A stretch of 60,000 nucleotides of DNA, from assembly GCA_949358305.1 (NCBI GenBank), contig OX442318.1, forward strand, positions 11,392,517 to 11,452,516, in the 5' to 3' direction. Position 1 is the first letter of the stretch. The number at the start of each line of letters is the position of its first letter. Source of the stretch: Strigamia acuminata (lineage: Eukaryota; Arthropoda; Chilopoda; Geophilomorpha; Linotaeniidae). Under the pieces are notes generated by a model that saw nothing but the letters and a program-made list of their open reading frames with translations, was not told where the DNA came from and ran no database searches. Position numbers and translations under genes: made by a program. Of this stretch, positions 43,301 to 44,442 are shown piece after piece.

Positions 43301-44330
43301 TTTTATTTTTATTTTTATTTCGTAATGGTGATGGTTTTTTTTTTTTTTGAAAATGGAATTTTTCTGTTTATTTTTATTTTGGAAAGTGTTTTTCCTAAAA
43401 ATCGGAAATCAGCCGTTTTTTGTAGATTTTTCGAAATATCGAACTGTTTCAACTATTTATTGAAAAACTAACACTTTTCGACAAATCTTCGACTTTTCCC
43501 AAAAAATGTCGACTTTTCCCAAAAAAATGTCGACTTTTCCCAAAAAATGTCAACTTTTTCAAGAAATTCAAGCAAAATTCGACTTTTTTCAAAAAATTCA
43601 AAAAATTTTCTACTTTTTTTTGAGGAATTCTAATTATTTTCGATTTTTTTGACAAAAAATTTTAACAATTTTCGACTTTTTTTCGAGAAATTTTAACATT
43701 TTTTCGAATTTTTCGAGAAATTTGAAGTATTTTCGACTTCACATGCAGAAATTCTAAAAATTTCGACTTTTTTACGAAAATTTGTAACAATTTCGACTTT
43801 TTTACAAAAAAATTTGTAACAATTTTCGACCTTTTTTACGAGAAATTTCGATTTCTTTTCTACAAATTCGAATTATTTACCACATTTAAACCACAATTTC
43901 GAATTACAGACCCAAAATTCCAACAATTTTCTACTTTTATCACCAGAAAGTTATACAATTTCACAGAAATCATCAACACTTCCCAAAACTACCTCACGAA
44001 ACCAAATCCCATCCAATCCCTCCCAAAAAACCAATTTCTACCCACTCCCCACAAATCCCTCACCTCACCCAACCCACCCAACCCGATCTTTATTTTTAAC
44101 CACCCACACACACCTCCAACACAAAAACCACAAAACCGAGTCAAGGCCAATCCGTGACACAAAAAGCAATATTGATTACATCATAAATCATTCGCTCAAC
44201 AAATAAACGGCGTACTCTATTTTCACTTTATCGTGCGCATCGCGAGTCCGTGACCCGATCCGACGTCAAATAAAAACGCTCCAACAAACACTCACCGTTT
44301 GATTCTCAGTTTCCACAGATGCTTCGTCAT
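2999..44330 (-). CDS. RGS-type Rho guanine nucleotide exchange factor (RhoGEF2/ARHGEF11/ARHGEF12 family), 36 coding exons
   Basis: The protein loads GTP on RhoA, linking G-alpha-12/13-coupled receptors to actomyosin contraction at the plasma membrane (family knowledge). I joined 36 exons (listed separately) by splice signals and phase; the total is 5454 nt, 1817 residues plus stop, in frame throughout. Order: short basic leader; PDZ about 41-120 with carboxylate loop GYGLTVSG; coiled coil about 166-235; Pro/Ser linker 236-550; RGS about 553-735; C1 about 774-823 with full H-X12-C-X2-C-X13-C-X2-C-X4-H-X2-C-X7-C; linker; DH about 1064-1262; PH about 1290-1405; tail with acidic, helical and coiled segments ending ESNV. 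This order matches Drosophila RhoGEF2 more closely than vertebrate ARHGEF11/12, which lack the C1. One intron uses a GC donor. Six alternative first exons are possible. Orthology to RhoGEF2 is strong by domain order; the symbol is left blank because the species is unknown. Confidence 0.93.
3256..3945 (-). other. RhoGEF intron 35 (GC donor)
   Basis: On the gene strand the intron begins GCAAGT after CAG and ends TTCTAG. Only GC-AG keeps exons 35 and 36 in frame here. The interior is mostly the minisatellite at 3470-3770. Confidence 0.75.
3470..3770. repeat. Minisatellite, about 31 bp unit
   Basis: Units of the form AGGCATAAAATTGTCATTTT followed by TACACCCTTTT repeat about eight times with decay at both ends. 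It lies wholly inside an intron. Confidence 0.85.
3946..4114 (-). CDS. RhoGEF exon 35: charged coiled-coil segment
   Basis: Residues 1677-1732, beginning SLITHREEERNLLRKEL with heptad-like leucines. The acceptor is GTTTTAG at 4115-4116. The 3' end is CTGCAGCAG|GCAAGT, a GC donor. The single base left over joins TT of exon 36 to make Val. Confidence 0.85.
4172..4365 (-). CDS. RhoGEF exon 34: C-terminal region
   Basis: Residues 1612-1676, containing TKLSEIINKNLTVNEEDAI and later NSLHMINLSSDLNVCLTRLL. Acceptor CTCATTCAG, donor TTTTG|GTGAGT, phase 0 at the end. No named domain; part of the conserved helical C-terminal region of the family. Confidence 0.85.
4431..4598 (-). CDS. RhoGEF exon 33: helical C-terminal region
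   Basis: Residues 1556-1611, with LRRKEAIIDGHLKEKHALVA resembling the helical segment after the PH domain in ARHGEF11/12. Acceptor TTATTTAG, donor AACAAG|GTACCA, incoming phase 1 and outgoing phase 1. Confidence 0.87.
4600..5150. repeat. Low-complexity (A)n-CG/AAATAAAACG tract in intron 32
   Basis: Almost the whole intron between exons 32 and 33 is a degenerate tandem of AATAAAACGAAAAAAA-type units, including a duplicated block at 4718-4790 and 4800-4870. On the gene strand it is T-rich. Apparent open frames are by-products of the missing G/C. Confidence 0.9.
5189..5685 (-). CDS. RhoGEF exon 32: PH domain end and acidic linker
   Basis: Residues 1390-1555. It opens with WIRHITAAAEAYR, the C-terminal helix of the PH domain. 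A Ser/Glu/Ala-rich low-complexity linker follows, then the family motif region QIIEAPVLIEPSEVVV. Acceptor TTTTTATTAG, donor CCCTTAG|GTTTG. This is the longest exon of the gene. Confidence 0.92.
5746..6163. mobile_element. hAT-like short element with internal GGCCATTTTT repeats
   Basis: The ends are inverted (TAGGGTTTATGTTTTCCCGCC on the left; CCGGTACCGAACCCTA on the right) and the 8-bp flanks match imperfectly (GTCAAACT / GTTAAATT). The middle holds tandem AAAAATGGCCATTTTTAGCC blocks. A truncated relative lies at 20740-20822. No coding capacity. Confidence 0.6.
6164..7019. other. Intron 31 interior, no feature recognised
   Basis: Mixed sequence with a T-rich tract near 6925-6975. No splice-flanked open frame and no inverted repeat were seen. 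Confidence 0.4.
7020..7345. repeat. Degenerate minisatellite built on TTGCATTTT
   Basis: About ten units of roughly 30 bp carry AAAATTGCATTTT with varying middles (TATTTATCTG, TGAGCATAAAA). It lies in intron 31. Confidence 0.8.
7626..7716 (-). CDS. RhoGEF exon 31: PH domain, central strands
   Basis: Residues 1360-1389, DYKAFFLVSTGSTIGPQIYE then LVAISKADRLT, typical of the second half of an ARHGEF11/12 PH domain. Acceptor TTTTCTAG, donor GATTGAC|GTAACT; phases 1 in and 2 out fit neighbours. Confidence 0.93.
7871..8096 (-). CDS. RhoGEF exon 30: PH domain, first half
   Basis: Residues 1285-1359, starting NLDLTKYKMIHEGHLLWRIN, then VELHVLLLENVLVLLQKQDD: the N-terminal strands of the PH domain that follows DH in RGS-RhoGEFs. 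Acceptor TTTTTATAG, donor GCTACAG|GTGAAA. Confidence 0.94.
8166..8344 (-). CDS. RhoGEF exon 29: end of DH domain and DH-PH linker helix
   Basis: Residues 1225-1284, helical sequence EEYINLMKAMECSKEILNHV continuing to AHEFR. It corresponds to the last DH helix and the linker into PH. Acceptor AATTGCAG, donor TTTAGG|GTTAAT, phase 0 at the end. Confidence 0.93.
8354..8405. repeat. (AAAT)n microsatellite beside exon 29
   Basis: About 13 perfect AAAT units. On the gene strand it is ATTT-rich and lies just upstream of the exon 29 acceptor, where a pyrimidine tract would sit. Confidence 0.95.
8419..8536 (-). CDS. RhoGEF exon 28: DH domain catalytic core (CR3)
   Basis: Residues 1186-1224, LCRRLQLKDIIPTGMQRLTK then YPLLIENLAKYT. 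This is the conserved CR3 helix of Dbl domains that contacts Rho switch regions. Acceptor TTGAACTAG, donor CTGCTC|GTAAGA. Confidence 0.95.
8664..8945. mobile_element. TIR element (CTACGTTTACATGCA ends) in intron 27
   Basis: The ends CTACGTTTACATGCA and TGCATGTAAACGTAG are perfect inverted repeats, and similarity continues inward (AATATTT, CGAGTG). TATA flanks both sides. It is 282 bp with no coding capacity. A separate Tigger-end-like stretch (CCGATTATCCGAAC) lies at 8588-8605. Confidence 0.8.
8989..9114 (-). CDS. RhoGEF exon 27: DH domain, middle helices
   Basis: Residues 1144-1185, FDGSSGEKLRKEAATFCAKQ continuing to KKDQKLAQFLC. Phase 0 at both ends; acceptor ACTTTTCTAG, donor TTATGT|GTAAGT. 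Confidence 0.93.
9185..9408 (-). CDS. RhoGEF exon 26: DH domain N-terminal part (CR1)
   Basis: Residues 1069-1143, ELFHTERTHVRNLKVLERVF at the start, matching the CR1 ELxxTExxYVxxL signature of Dbl domains. His-Val replaces the usual Tyr-Val, as in RGS-RhoGEFs. Acceptor GATGTTGCAG, donor GAAATG|GTAACT. Confidence 0.95.
9535..9790. repeat. Two adjacent 20-bp minisatellites in intron 25
   Basis: About four units of AAAATTTGTCGAGGTTTATT (9535-9610) are followed, after a TATT-rich spacer, by about six units of AAAATTTGTCGATTTTTATT (9662-9785). They share 17 of 20 bases, so they come from one unit that diverged and re-expanded. Confidence 0.92.
9844..10076 (-). CDS. RhoGEF exon 25: linker into the DH domain
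   Basis: Residues 991-1068: Ser/Asp-rich linker, then WTESVDWDIVKHLKPKERKR and QEVIN, which leads directly into the DH domain. Acceptor TTTCGGTGCAG, donor ATAAATG|GTTAGA, phases 2 in and 1 out. Confidence 0.93.
10209..10286 (-). CDS. RhoGEF exon 24: Ser-rich linker
   Basis: Residues 965-990, DAEDTNSGGPSLHPSASSSS then CSSST. Acceptor TTTTTTAG, donor CCACAAG|GTATGT. A short AAAT repeat (10290-10322) lies just beyond the acceptor. Confidence 0.85.
10729..11644. mobile_element. Candidate TIR element (ATACCGTATTTATTC ends) with a nested insertion
   Basis: ATACCGTATTTATTC at the left and GAATAAATACGGTAT at the right are a perfect 15-bp inverted pair. The element contains the shorter one at 11251-11473. 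Related sequence (AATACCGTATTT ... CAGCCGCGGCTACTC) recurs near 36770-36830. No clear target-site duplication and no coding capacity. Confidence 0.5.
11251..11473. mobile_element. ACTATACTCTT-family MITE, copy 1
   Basis: The ends ACTATACTCTTGTTCGACTC and GAGTCGAACCAGAGTATAGT are inverted and similarity runs on inward. The same family occurs at 31878-32836, and a related hairpin element at 49091-49239. It is 223 bp and non-coding. Confidence 0.8.
12764..12960. repeat. Interstitial telomere-type array (CCTAA)n
   Basis: About 39 uninterrupted CCTAA units (TTAGG on the minus strand). TTAGG is the ancestral arthropod telomere repeat. Here it is buried in a gene intron with single-copy sequence on both sides, so it is not a chromosome end. 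Confidence 0.97.
13069..13190. repeat. Dispersed repeat, copy 1
   Basis: The stretch with TTGTTATGATGTTAAATGAA and AACACTTTTGGAGGTCAAAA, then TTGACGCTAGGTTG, recurs diverged at 25985-26110. It directly follows the telomere-type array, whose far side (CATGGTTAAAAAATACG) resembles 10606-10625. Confidence 0.6.
13891..13921. repeat. Near-perfect palindrome
   Basis: CACTAACGCTTATGC and GCATAAGTGTTAGTG flank one base, with a single mismatch. Too short to be a recognised gene; may be a hairpin end of a mobile element. Confidence 0.7.
14092..14382. mobile_element. hAT-type MITE with perfect 8-bp duplication
   Basis: The ends CAGGGGTTCCCAAA and TTTGGGAACCCCTG are inverted. The 8-bp target duplication CGCTAAAT at 14084-14091 and 14383-14390 is perfect. 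CAGGGG ends and 8-bp duplications are hAT hallmarks. It is 291 bp with no transposase. Confidence 0.93.
15239..15862. mobile_element. 0.6-kb TIR element
   Basis: The ends TTGATGCTAAATTCAAACTG and CAGTTTTGATTTAGCGTCAA are inverted with few mismatches. Inside, TTGACGAAT and ATTCGTCAA form a second inverted pair at 15265-15364. The inner 15340-15722 part is nearly identical to 36857-37240. An end-like fragment (GCTAAATTCAAACTGCGC) also lies near 57265. Confidence 0.7.
16169..16230 (-). CDS. RhoGEF exon 23: basic linker
   Basis: Residues 945-964, REHQRQSFRKRSDPSIPHTK. Acceptor TTTATTAG, donor CTAAAAG|GTGAGT; phase 0 in, 2 out. RKRSDPS is a basophilic-kinase-like site (inference). Confidence 0.85.
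16306..16323 (-). CDS. Candidate alternative first coding exon (MNEGEQ)
   Basis: An ATG at 16323 gives six codons ending at CAG|GTCAGG in phase 0, matching exon 23. A stop lies upstream in the same frame and a competing short frame overlaps. If used, the protein would begin just before the DH-PH half. Short, so it could be chance. Confidence 0.25.
16324..18460 (-). other. RhoGEF intron 22 remainder
   Basis: No supported exon. A left-end fragment of the GCTGCATTCAAAAA MITE lies at 16691-16705, and TTGGTTGAGCCG ... CACTGGTGTAGTG at 16877-16906 is an inner fragment of the ACTATACTCTT family. The rest is unassigned. Confidence 0.45.
18461..18509 (-). CDS. RhoGEF exon 22: small linker exon
   Basis: Residues 928-944, NKRGTNIGRSESLRAR. 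Acceptor CGTTTCAG, donor GCAAGG|GTAAGT. Phase 2 in and 0 out agree with exons 21 and 23. Confidence 0.85.
18954..19130 (-). pseudogene. Unrecognised 59-codon open frame in an intron
   Basis: On the minus strand a frame with amino-acid-like complexity (containing QQLERLVPRITRNRPRVDF, ending ALNVIA then TGA) has no ATG or splice context I trust. It could be a fragment of an old mobile element. Family not recognised. Confidence 0.2.
19257..19613. mobile_element. GAGTTTGCGGGATGC-family TIR element, copy 1 (truncated, inverted)
   Basis: It matches 23790-24200 in reverse complement and keeps only one terminal repeat (ATGCATCTCGCAAACTCTC at the right). The other end is missing. Confidence 0.8.
20740..20822. 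mobile_element. Fragment of the TAGGGTTT hAT-like family
   Basis: Reverse complement of the first 80 bases of the element at 5746-6163, sharing CCGGGAACCGGGAATT and GGCGGGA. Only one end is present. Confidence 0.7.
21225..21372 (-). CDS. RhoGEF exon 21: common exon for the alternative 5' forms
   Basis: Residues 879-927, DRQFAASRVEKLKNRYETLC then a Thr/Ser-rich stretch. The acceptor TTTTGCGCTAG leaves two bases (CT) that pair with a G from exon 20 or from the candidate first exons at 21525 or 25380. Donor GGTGACAG|GTGAGG. Confidence 0.87.
21525..21618 (-). CDS. Candidate alternative first exon A (MRMNKLKTKIG...)
   Basis: An ATG at 21618 opens 31 codons (MRMNKLKTKIGRRKYDLYPN then EVVYLPPTPDP) and one base before the donor CCAG|GTGAGG. 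That phase joins exon 21 exactly. No acceptor in a phase compatible with exon 20 was found upstream, so it works as a first exon, not an internal one. The product would lack PDZ, RGS and C1 but keep DH-PH. Confidence 0.5.
22041..22384. mobile_element. hAT-like MITE carrying a 21-bp minisatellite
   Basis: The left end CAGGGGCGGATCCA and right end TGGATCTGCCCCCG are inverted, with imperfect 8-bp flanks (ACACACTT / ATGCACTT). The interior is mostly the tandem array listed next. Confidence 0.7.
22085..22290. repeat. Minisatellite, 21-bp unit TTTTTGGTCAAAAAATGTATG
   Basis: About nine units with few changes (one reads GTTTTCGG, one GTTTATGG). The array lies entirely inside the hAT-like element. 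Open frames through it are repeat artefacts. Confidence 0.93.
22711..22929. mobile_element. Tigger/pogo-like MITE with AT-rich insert
   Basis: The left end CACTCGAGCCTCGTTATAAC follows TA, and the right end GTTATATCGCGGTTCATT resembles the inverted end of the element at 33063-33203. The middle (ATGCATTTATTTCTGATTTT) resembles the interior of the element at 31937-32464. Confidence 0.6.
23790..24275. mobile_element. GAGTTTGCGGGATGC-family TIR element, copy 2 (both ends present)
   Basis: The left end AGAGTTTGCGGGATGCATTT and right end AAATGCATCCCGCAAACTCT are inverted. It is 486 bp and non-coding. The interior contains sub-terminal repeats (CCCTTACAGTTAAAGACTAT). Other copies are at 19257-19613 and 48883-49490. 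Confidence 0.88.
24391..24430. repeat. Dispersed repeat, second copy of 281-325
   Basis: CTTTCGATCAAACGATCATC followed by TTCAGTGCTCAAAACGAT parallels the start of the window. Confidence 0.35.
25380..25497 (-). CDS. Candidate alternative first exon B (MELVEVCPADQ...)
   Basis: An ATG at 25497 opens 39 codons, including EDPTTPTIKRTNSLKRLLKF, and one base before CACCAG|GTAATT. The phase joins exon 21. A TGA lies upstream in frame, and the GC-richer DNA to 25700 could be a 5' UTR or promoter. A second open frame from an ATG at about 25565 overlaps it but ends out of phase with exon 21. Basic Ser/Thr motifs look protein-like. The product would lack PDZ, RGS and C1. Confidence 0.5.
25985..26110. 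repeat. Dispersed repeat, copy 2
   Basis: Diverged copy of 13069-13190 (GTTACGATGTTTAATAAAAA; CACTTTTGGAGATCAAGATT; GACCCTAGGTTG), with an added A-rich tract in the middle. Confidence 0.6.
26187..26246 (-). CDS. RhoGEF exon 20
   Basis: Residues 859-878, MRRTLEEVEGHMLDGQTEQ preceded by an Asn codon shared with exon 19. Acceptor TGTCGCTCAG, donor GAACAAG|GTAAAA. It is the normal partner of exon 21 in the long form. Confidence 0.88.
26302..26620. mobile_element. Candidate TIR element in intron 19
   Basis: ATGAACCAAGGA at the left and TCCTTGGTTCAT at the right are inverted, with a weaker inner match (ACATGTACCCGTG / CATGTGGATACGTG). The 8-bp flanks ACCAAACC and ATCAAACC differ by one base. Possibly hAT-like. 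Confidence 0.6.
26683..26841 (-). CDS. RhoGEF exon 19: second half of C1 domain
   Basis: Residues 806-858. CEMNIHKACVKVVEETC supplies the last zinc ligands (C-X4-H-X2-C-X7-C), then a basic stretch GALRNKKDKKRDRMSGIMDN. Acceptor TTTATTCAG, donor ATCAGGCA|GTGAGT. Confidence 0.95.
26910..27024 (-). CDS. RhoGEF exon 18: first half of C1 domain
   Basis: Residues 768-805: HNFLAQHYFNVTYCNHC gives H-X12-C-X2-C, and the next Cys falls 13 residues on at YQC. The fold binds two zinc ions and in this family probably helps membrane or lipid association; whether it binds diacylglycerol cannot be told. Acceptor AATTTCGCAG, donor TCAGA|GTACGT. Confidence 0.95.
27088..27232 (-). CDS. RhoGEF exon 17: RGS-to-C1 linker
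   Basis: Residues 719-767, CALATSLATLLYKLFGVKSP then INLIERCPTFVSKEKSRLKV. Acceptor CGCATCTAG. The donor is uncertain: AAAAAA|GTATTA (used here) or TTAAAA|GTGTTC upstream; both keep phase 0. Confidence 0.8.
27290..27720. repeat. Degenerate minisatellite built on TTTTTAGACATTTAAATGCA
   Basis: About 15 diverged units around 20-22 bp, best preserved at 27540-27660 (ACTCATTTTTTAGACCTTTAA). In intron 16. Confidence 0.8.
28139..28168 (-). CDS. RhoGEF exon 16: 30-nt micro-exon
   Basis: Encodes EDIENANNRT with split codons at both ends. Acceptor AATGTGCAG, donor AGAAC|GTAAGT. Only this exon bridges the phases of exons 15 and 17 and continues the end of the RGS region. Confidence 0.82.
28245..28359 (-). 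CDS. RhoGEF exon 15: RGS region, C-terminal part
   Basis: Residues 671-708, LGDFFGPPDSDLELSIHDKN then RELKIIENLLVPSMGTL. Acceptor TTTATTTTTAG, donor CATTATC|GTGAGT. Confidence 0.9.
28440..28565 (-). CDS. RhoGEF exon 14: RGS domain
   Basis: Residues 629-670, SVLQRDLDKEDILRKLFWKA then RKKALDELNEQLAEF. I chose the acceptor TTTATTTTAG (28566-28567) because it keeps the frame from exon 13; a nearer AG does not. Donor ACATTAG|GTATTT lies beside an AAAT run. Confidence 0.9.
28656..28701 (-). CDS. RhoGEF exon 13: RGS domain
   Basis: 46 nt encoding PLKVNNIDEAVLHEI plus one base. Acceptor TTTTCACAG, donor GAAATAG|GTAAAA. Confidence 0.9.
28765..28863 (-). CDS. RhoGEF exon 12: RGS domain core
   Basis: Residues 581-613, FFYLVSELYKEGTAKEMKKW then AYEIHSTFLVPGA, diagnostic of the rgRGS box. 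The acceptor at 28864-28865 (TTTTTTAAG) is chosen over one 13 bases inside because only it restores FFYLV. Confidence 0.92.
28895..29315. repeat. Minisatellite, about 31-bp unit in intron 11
   Basis: About 12 units of TTTCTAATTTTTCATTAAAA plus AAATCACAAAA. On the gene strand it reads TTTTGTGATTTTTTTAATG and fills the intron that splits the RGS box. Confidence 0.9.
29357..29578 (-). CDS. RhoGEF exon 11: linker and start of RGS domain
   Basis: Residues 507-580. An acidic linker is followed by FNSLTKLWRHPSHLAVFMHF and LISNNDPSSL, the first RGS helices. Acceptor TTAATTTTTAG, donor AGCCTA|GTGAGA, phase 0 both ends. Confidence 0.93.
29667..29870 (-). CDS. RhoGEF exon 10: Pro/Ser-rich linker
   Basis: Residues 439-506, TSSFGTYDSIESPRVTPPGT then PPPPYGS. 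Acceptor CCATTCGCAG, donor CTTCAG|GTTGGA, phase 0. PPPPY could bind a WW domain (inference). Confidence 0.9.
29871..31255 (-). other. RhoGEF intron 9
   Basis: Contains the 21-bp minisatellite at 30360-30835 and decayed relatives (GCACTTTTT... units) to 31220. No exon seen. Confidence 0.6.
30360..30835. repeat. Minisatellite, 21-bp unit TTTTTCAGTGCAAAAATGGAC
   Basis: About 22 units. A higher-order pattern is visible: a block with TTATCAGTGCGAAAATAGA variants at 30440-30490 is repeated at 30566-30616, 126 bp (six units) later. All six frames stay open because 21 is a multiple of three, so the open frames are artefacts. Confidence 0.95.
31256..31483 (-). CDS. RhoGEF exon 9: basic/polar linker
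   Basis: Residues 363-438, KSHSGPTHSRQRSSPDALLH then ESLRQQQMENFRNMVTDVTR. The acceptor GTTTATTGGAAG is weak but keeps phase 0. Donor TCCAGG|GTAAAA. Confidence 0.85.
31878..32836. mobile_element. Middle member of the nest: ACTATACTCTT-family MITE, copy 2
   Basis: The ends ACTATACTCTTGTTGAACTC and GAGTTCAACAAGAGTATAGT are perfect inverted repeats. The inner parts (CATTGGTCGAGCC, GGATCACTACACCAGT) match copy 1 at 11251-11473. It is interrupted by the element at 31937-32464. Confidence 0.85.
31937..32464. mobile_element. Inner member of the nest: 528-bp TIR element, 6-bp duplication
   Basis: CTAGACCCCGGATA at the left and its exact inverse TATCCGGGGTCTAG at the right are flanked by TCATTA on both sides (31931-31936 and 32465-32470). 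Removing it and one TCATTA restores alignment to copy 1. The interior is rich in ATGCAT and TACGTA motifs. Confidence 0.88.
32904..33039. mobile_element. 136-bp TA-flanked MITE, copy A
   Basis: The ends GCTGCATTCAAAAACTAA and TTTTTGAATGCAGC are inverted and flanked by TA. It is almost identical along its whole length to 39769-39904, which suggests recent movement. A left-end fragment is at 16691. Confidence 0.9.
33063..33203. mobile_element. Tigger/pogo-like MITE
   Basis: CAGTCGAACCGCGATATAAC at the left (preceded by TA) and GTTATAACGAGGCTCGACTG at the right are inverted, as in pogo/Tigger elements. It lies 46 bases from exon 8. The right flank is TG, not TA. Confidence 0.8.
33250..33630 (-). 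CDS. RhoGEF exon 8: Pro-rich linker
   Basis: Residues 236-362, beginning LSQIPQSPRSPPRHAGNDF, then DTPPPLPPPRRFNLP, a PxxP-type SH3 ligand region. His/Gln-rich stretches follow. Acceptor CGCCCAACAG, donor CATAAG|GTAGCT, phase 0 both ends. Confidence 0.9.
33631..34345 (-). other. RhoGEF intron 7
   Basis: Contains four to five degenerate units of about 31-36 bp (TCAGTGGATTTTGGGTATAA, TTCATCGAAAT) at 33895-34015. Otherwise unassigned. Confidence 0.55.
34346..34555 (-). CDS. RhoGEF exon 7: coiled coil after PDZ
   Basis: Residues 166-235, SEKLQQLSNSKIHTIRMMLE then QELAYLEKLRSEFAK, heptad-rich. Acceptor TTTTTCAG. I placed the donor at TGTGGT|GTCAGT because it is the nearby GT that keeps phase 0 into exon 8. 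Confidence 0.87.
34640..35330. repeat. Minisatellite, 20-21 bp unit AAAATTTCATTCAAAATTCTC
   Basis: About 30 units in intron 6 alternate between TTTCATTC, TTTTATTC and TTTTATAAAAAATTCCC forms. Units decay towards 35400. Confidence 0.93.
35599..35762 (-). CDS. RhoGEF exon 6: end of PDZ domain and linker
   Basis: Residues 111-165. GSYVSLTLLGRPL is the last PDZ strand, then a Ser/Pro/Asn linker ending ITGPQPVD. Acceptor TTTGTTTTAG, donor GTGGAT|GTGAGA. Confidence 0.94.
36029..36106 (-). CDS. Candidate alternative first exon C (MGVADDFWMRK...)
   Basis: An ATG at 36106 opens a basic 33-35-residue leader (MGVADDFWMRKLIRVGFSRR...). A phase-0 GT follows AAAAAGCAA at about 36005; spliced to exon 7 it would give a form lacking PDZ but starting at the coiled coil. 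No TATA box seen. The exact 3' boundary is uncertain. Confidence 0.3.
36231..36252. repeat. (AG)n run
   Basis: Short AGAGAG microsatellite in intron 5. Confidence 0.9.
36857..37240. repeat. Second copy of the 15340-15722 segment
   Basis: About 385 bp of near-identity in the same orientation (ATAGTGGTTGTCTACCCCTT; GACGGTCT; ACTTTTAACGAAATGATA), without the terminal inverted repeats seen at 15239 and 15862. So this copy is truncated at both ends. Confidence 0.88.
37342..37431 (-). CDS. Candidate alternative first exon D (MAGDFSNSRK...)
   Basis: An ATG at 37431 opens MAGDFSNSRKIGNGPESIKS followed by NAKHAAKSQE; CAAGAG|GTGTCT is a phase-0 donor that could join exon 7. A TGATGTCAT motif lies just upstream (37454-37463). 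The frame otherwise runs on into the repeat at 36857. Moderate protein-like composition; support is weak. Confidence 0.25.
37850..38700. repeat. GGGGCCCC-rich higher-order tandem repeat
   Basis: Sub-units of about 60-95 bp carry GGGGCCCCAAATGGGCCCCT and CCCATTTTAACTAGATTTAG. A larger block repeats after about 329 bp (TTTTAACTCAATTTAGTG near 38095 and 38424). Each unit brings palindromic GGGCCC sites. It lies in intron 5. Confidence 0.9.
38808..38865 (-). CDS. RhoGEF exon 5: PDZ domain, alpha-2 helix
   Basis: VNGTLVTQSNHVEVVKLIK, typical PDZ beta-5/alpha-2 sequence; the following Ser-Gly-Ser-Tyr is shared with exon 6. Acceptor TGTACATAG, donor TTAAAT|GTGAGT. Confidence 0.94.
38942..38991 (-). 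CDS. RhoGEF exon 4: PDZ domain
   Basis: GAAAHAGVQQGDRIIK, the conserved A-x-x-A-G-x-x-x-GD-x-I segment. Acceptor TGATTGCAG, donor ATCAAA|GTAAAT. The donor chosen is the one that keeps GDRIIK. Confidence 0.94.
39062..39166 (-). CDS. RhoGEF exon 3: PDZ domain N-terminal half
   Basis: DQLVQRCVIIQRGEKGYGLT then VSGDNPVFVQSVKE. GYGL is the carboxylate-binding loop. Acceptor GATTTTTAG, donor AAGGAAG|GTATGA. Confidence 0.95.
39241..39323 (-). CDS. RhoGEF exon 2: leader before PDZ
   Basis: LGSLSKVDLPLNKKDESNQA then AIIEDSRG. Acceptor TCTCGCACAG, donor CGCGCG|GTAAGC, phase 2 in and 1 out. Confidence 0.9.
39590..40440. repeat. 60-bp tandem array split by a MITE
   Basis: 39908-40420 holds eight to nine units of exactly 60 bp (AAATTCTCACCTAAAACACG, TTTTAAACGAGTTTTATTTG, CGTTTTGCCTGCTTTTTGGT). 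Units differ by a few bases, mainly AACGAG versus AACGCG. Diverged units continue left of the 136-bp MITE at 39769-39904. The unit is 20 codons, so long false open frames arise. Confidence 0.93.
39769..39904. mobile_element. 136-bp TA-flanked MITE, copy B
   Basis: Near-identical to 32904-33039, with GCTGCATTCAAAAACTAA and TTTTTGAATGCAGC ends and TA on both sides. It interrupts the 60-bp array. Confidence 0.9.
41151..41506. mobile_element. Harbinger-like MITE with TAA duplication
   Basis: TGCTGGACGCACACATACCG at the left and CGGTATGTGTGCGCCCAGCA at the right, with similarity continuing into GCGATTTCGCGTCGCG. It is flanked by TAA on both sides (41148-41150, 41507-41509). A 3-bp TWA duplication is typical of PIF/Harbinger. 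Confidence 0.85.
41509..41600. repeat. CCGATA-rich short repeat
   Basis: Degenerate CCGATAYCGATA motifs abut the preceding element. Probably another mobile-element fragment. Confidence 0.5.
42566..42623 (-). CDS. Candidate alternative first exon E (MAAASLRWGEAS...)
   Basis: An ATG at 42623 opens MAAASLRWGEASLDTIDDL and one base before CTAC|GTTAGT. The phase joins exon 3 (skipping exon 2), giving a PDZ-containing protein with a different start. The region is GC-richer than its surroundings. Confidence 0.4.
43480..43900. repeat. Degenerate minisatellite, CGACTTTTCCCAAAAAATGT unit
   Basis: Four clean 20-21 bp units at 43487-43555 pass into decayed CGACTTTTTT-AAATT units to 43900. In intron 1. 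Confidence 0.85.
44296..44330 (-). CDS. RhoGEF exon 1: start codon exon
   Basis: ATG at 44330-44328 gives MTKHLWKLRIK plus two bases before the donor CAAACG|GTGAGT, matching the phase of exon 2. Two short upstream reading frames (starting ATGCGC and ATGGTT) lie between the predicted transcription start and this ATG. The frame is also open upstream, but no earlier in-frame ATG was found. Confidence 0.75.
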
Positions 44331-44434
44331 TCGTTCAATAATTAGACACGCAGCCTTGAAACCGGTCAAAATACACCTGACCTGGTCAAACTCAACCAAA
44401 CCATCACTCCCCGCGCATCCAATCTCGACCGGGT

Positions 44435-44442
44435 TATTTATA
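44435..44442 (-). promoter_or_regulatory. TATA box of the main RhoGEF promoter
   Basis: Gene-strand TATAAATA (in CTATAAATAACC) lies about 105 bases upstream of the exon 1 ATG. It predicts a start of transcription near 44405-44412. Confidence 0.6.

Larger units (their letters stand above)
39324..44295 (-). other. RhoGEF intron 1 (5 kb)
   Basis: Holds the 60-bp array and its inserted MITE, a Harbinger-like element, candidate first exon E and the CGACTTTT array, all listed separately. 40441-41147, 41700-42560 and 42640-43480 contain nothing else I can name. Confidence 0.6.
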
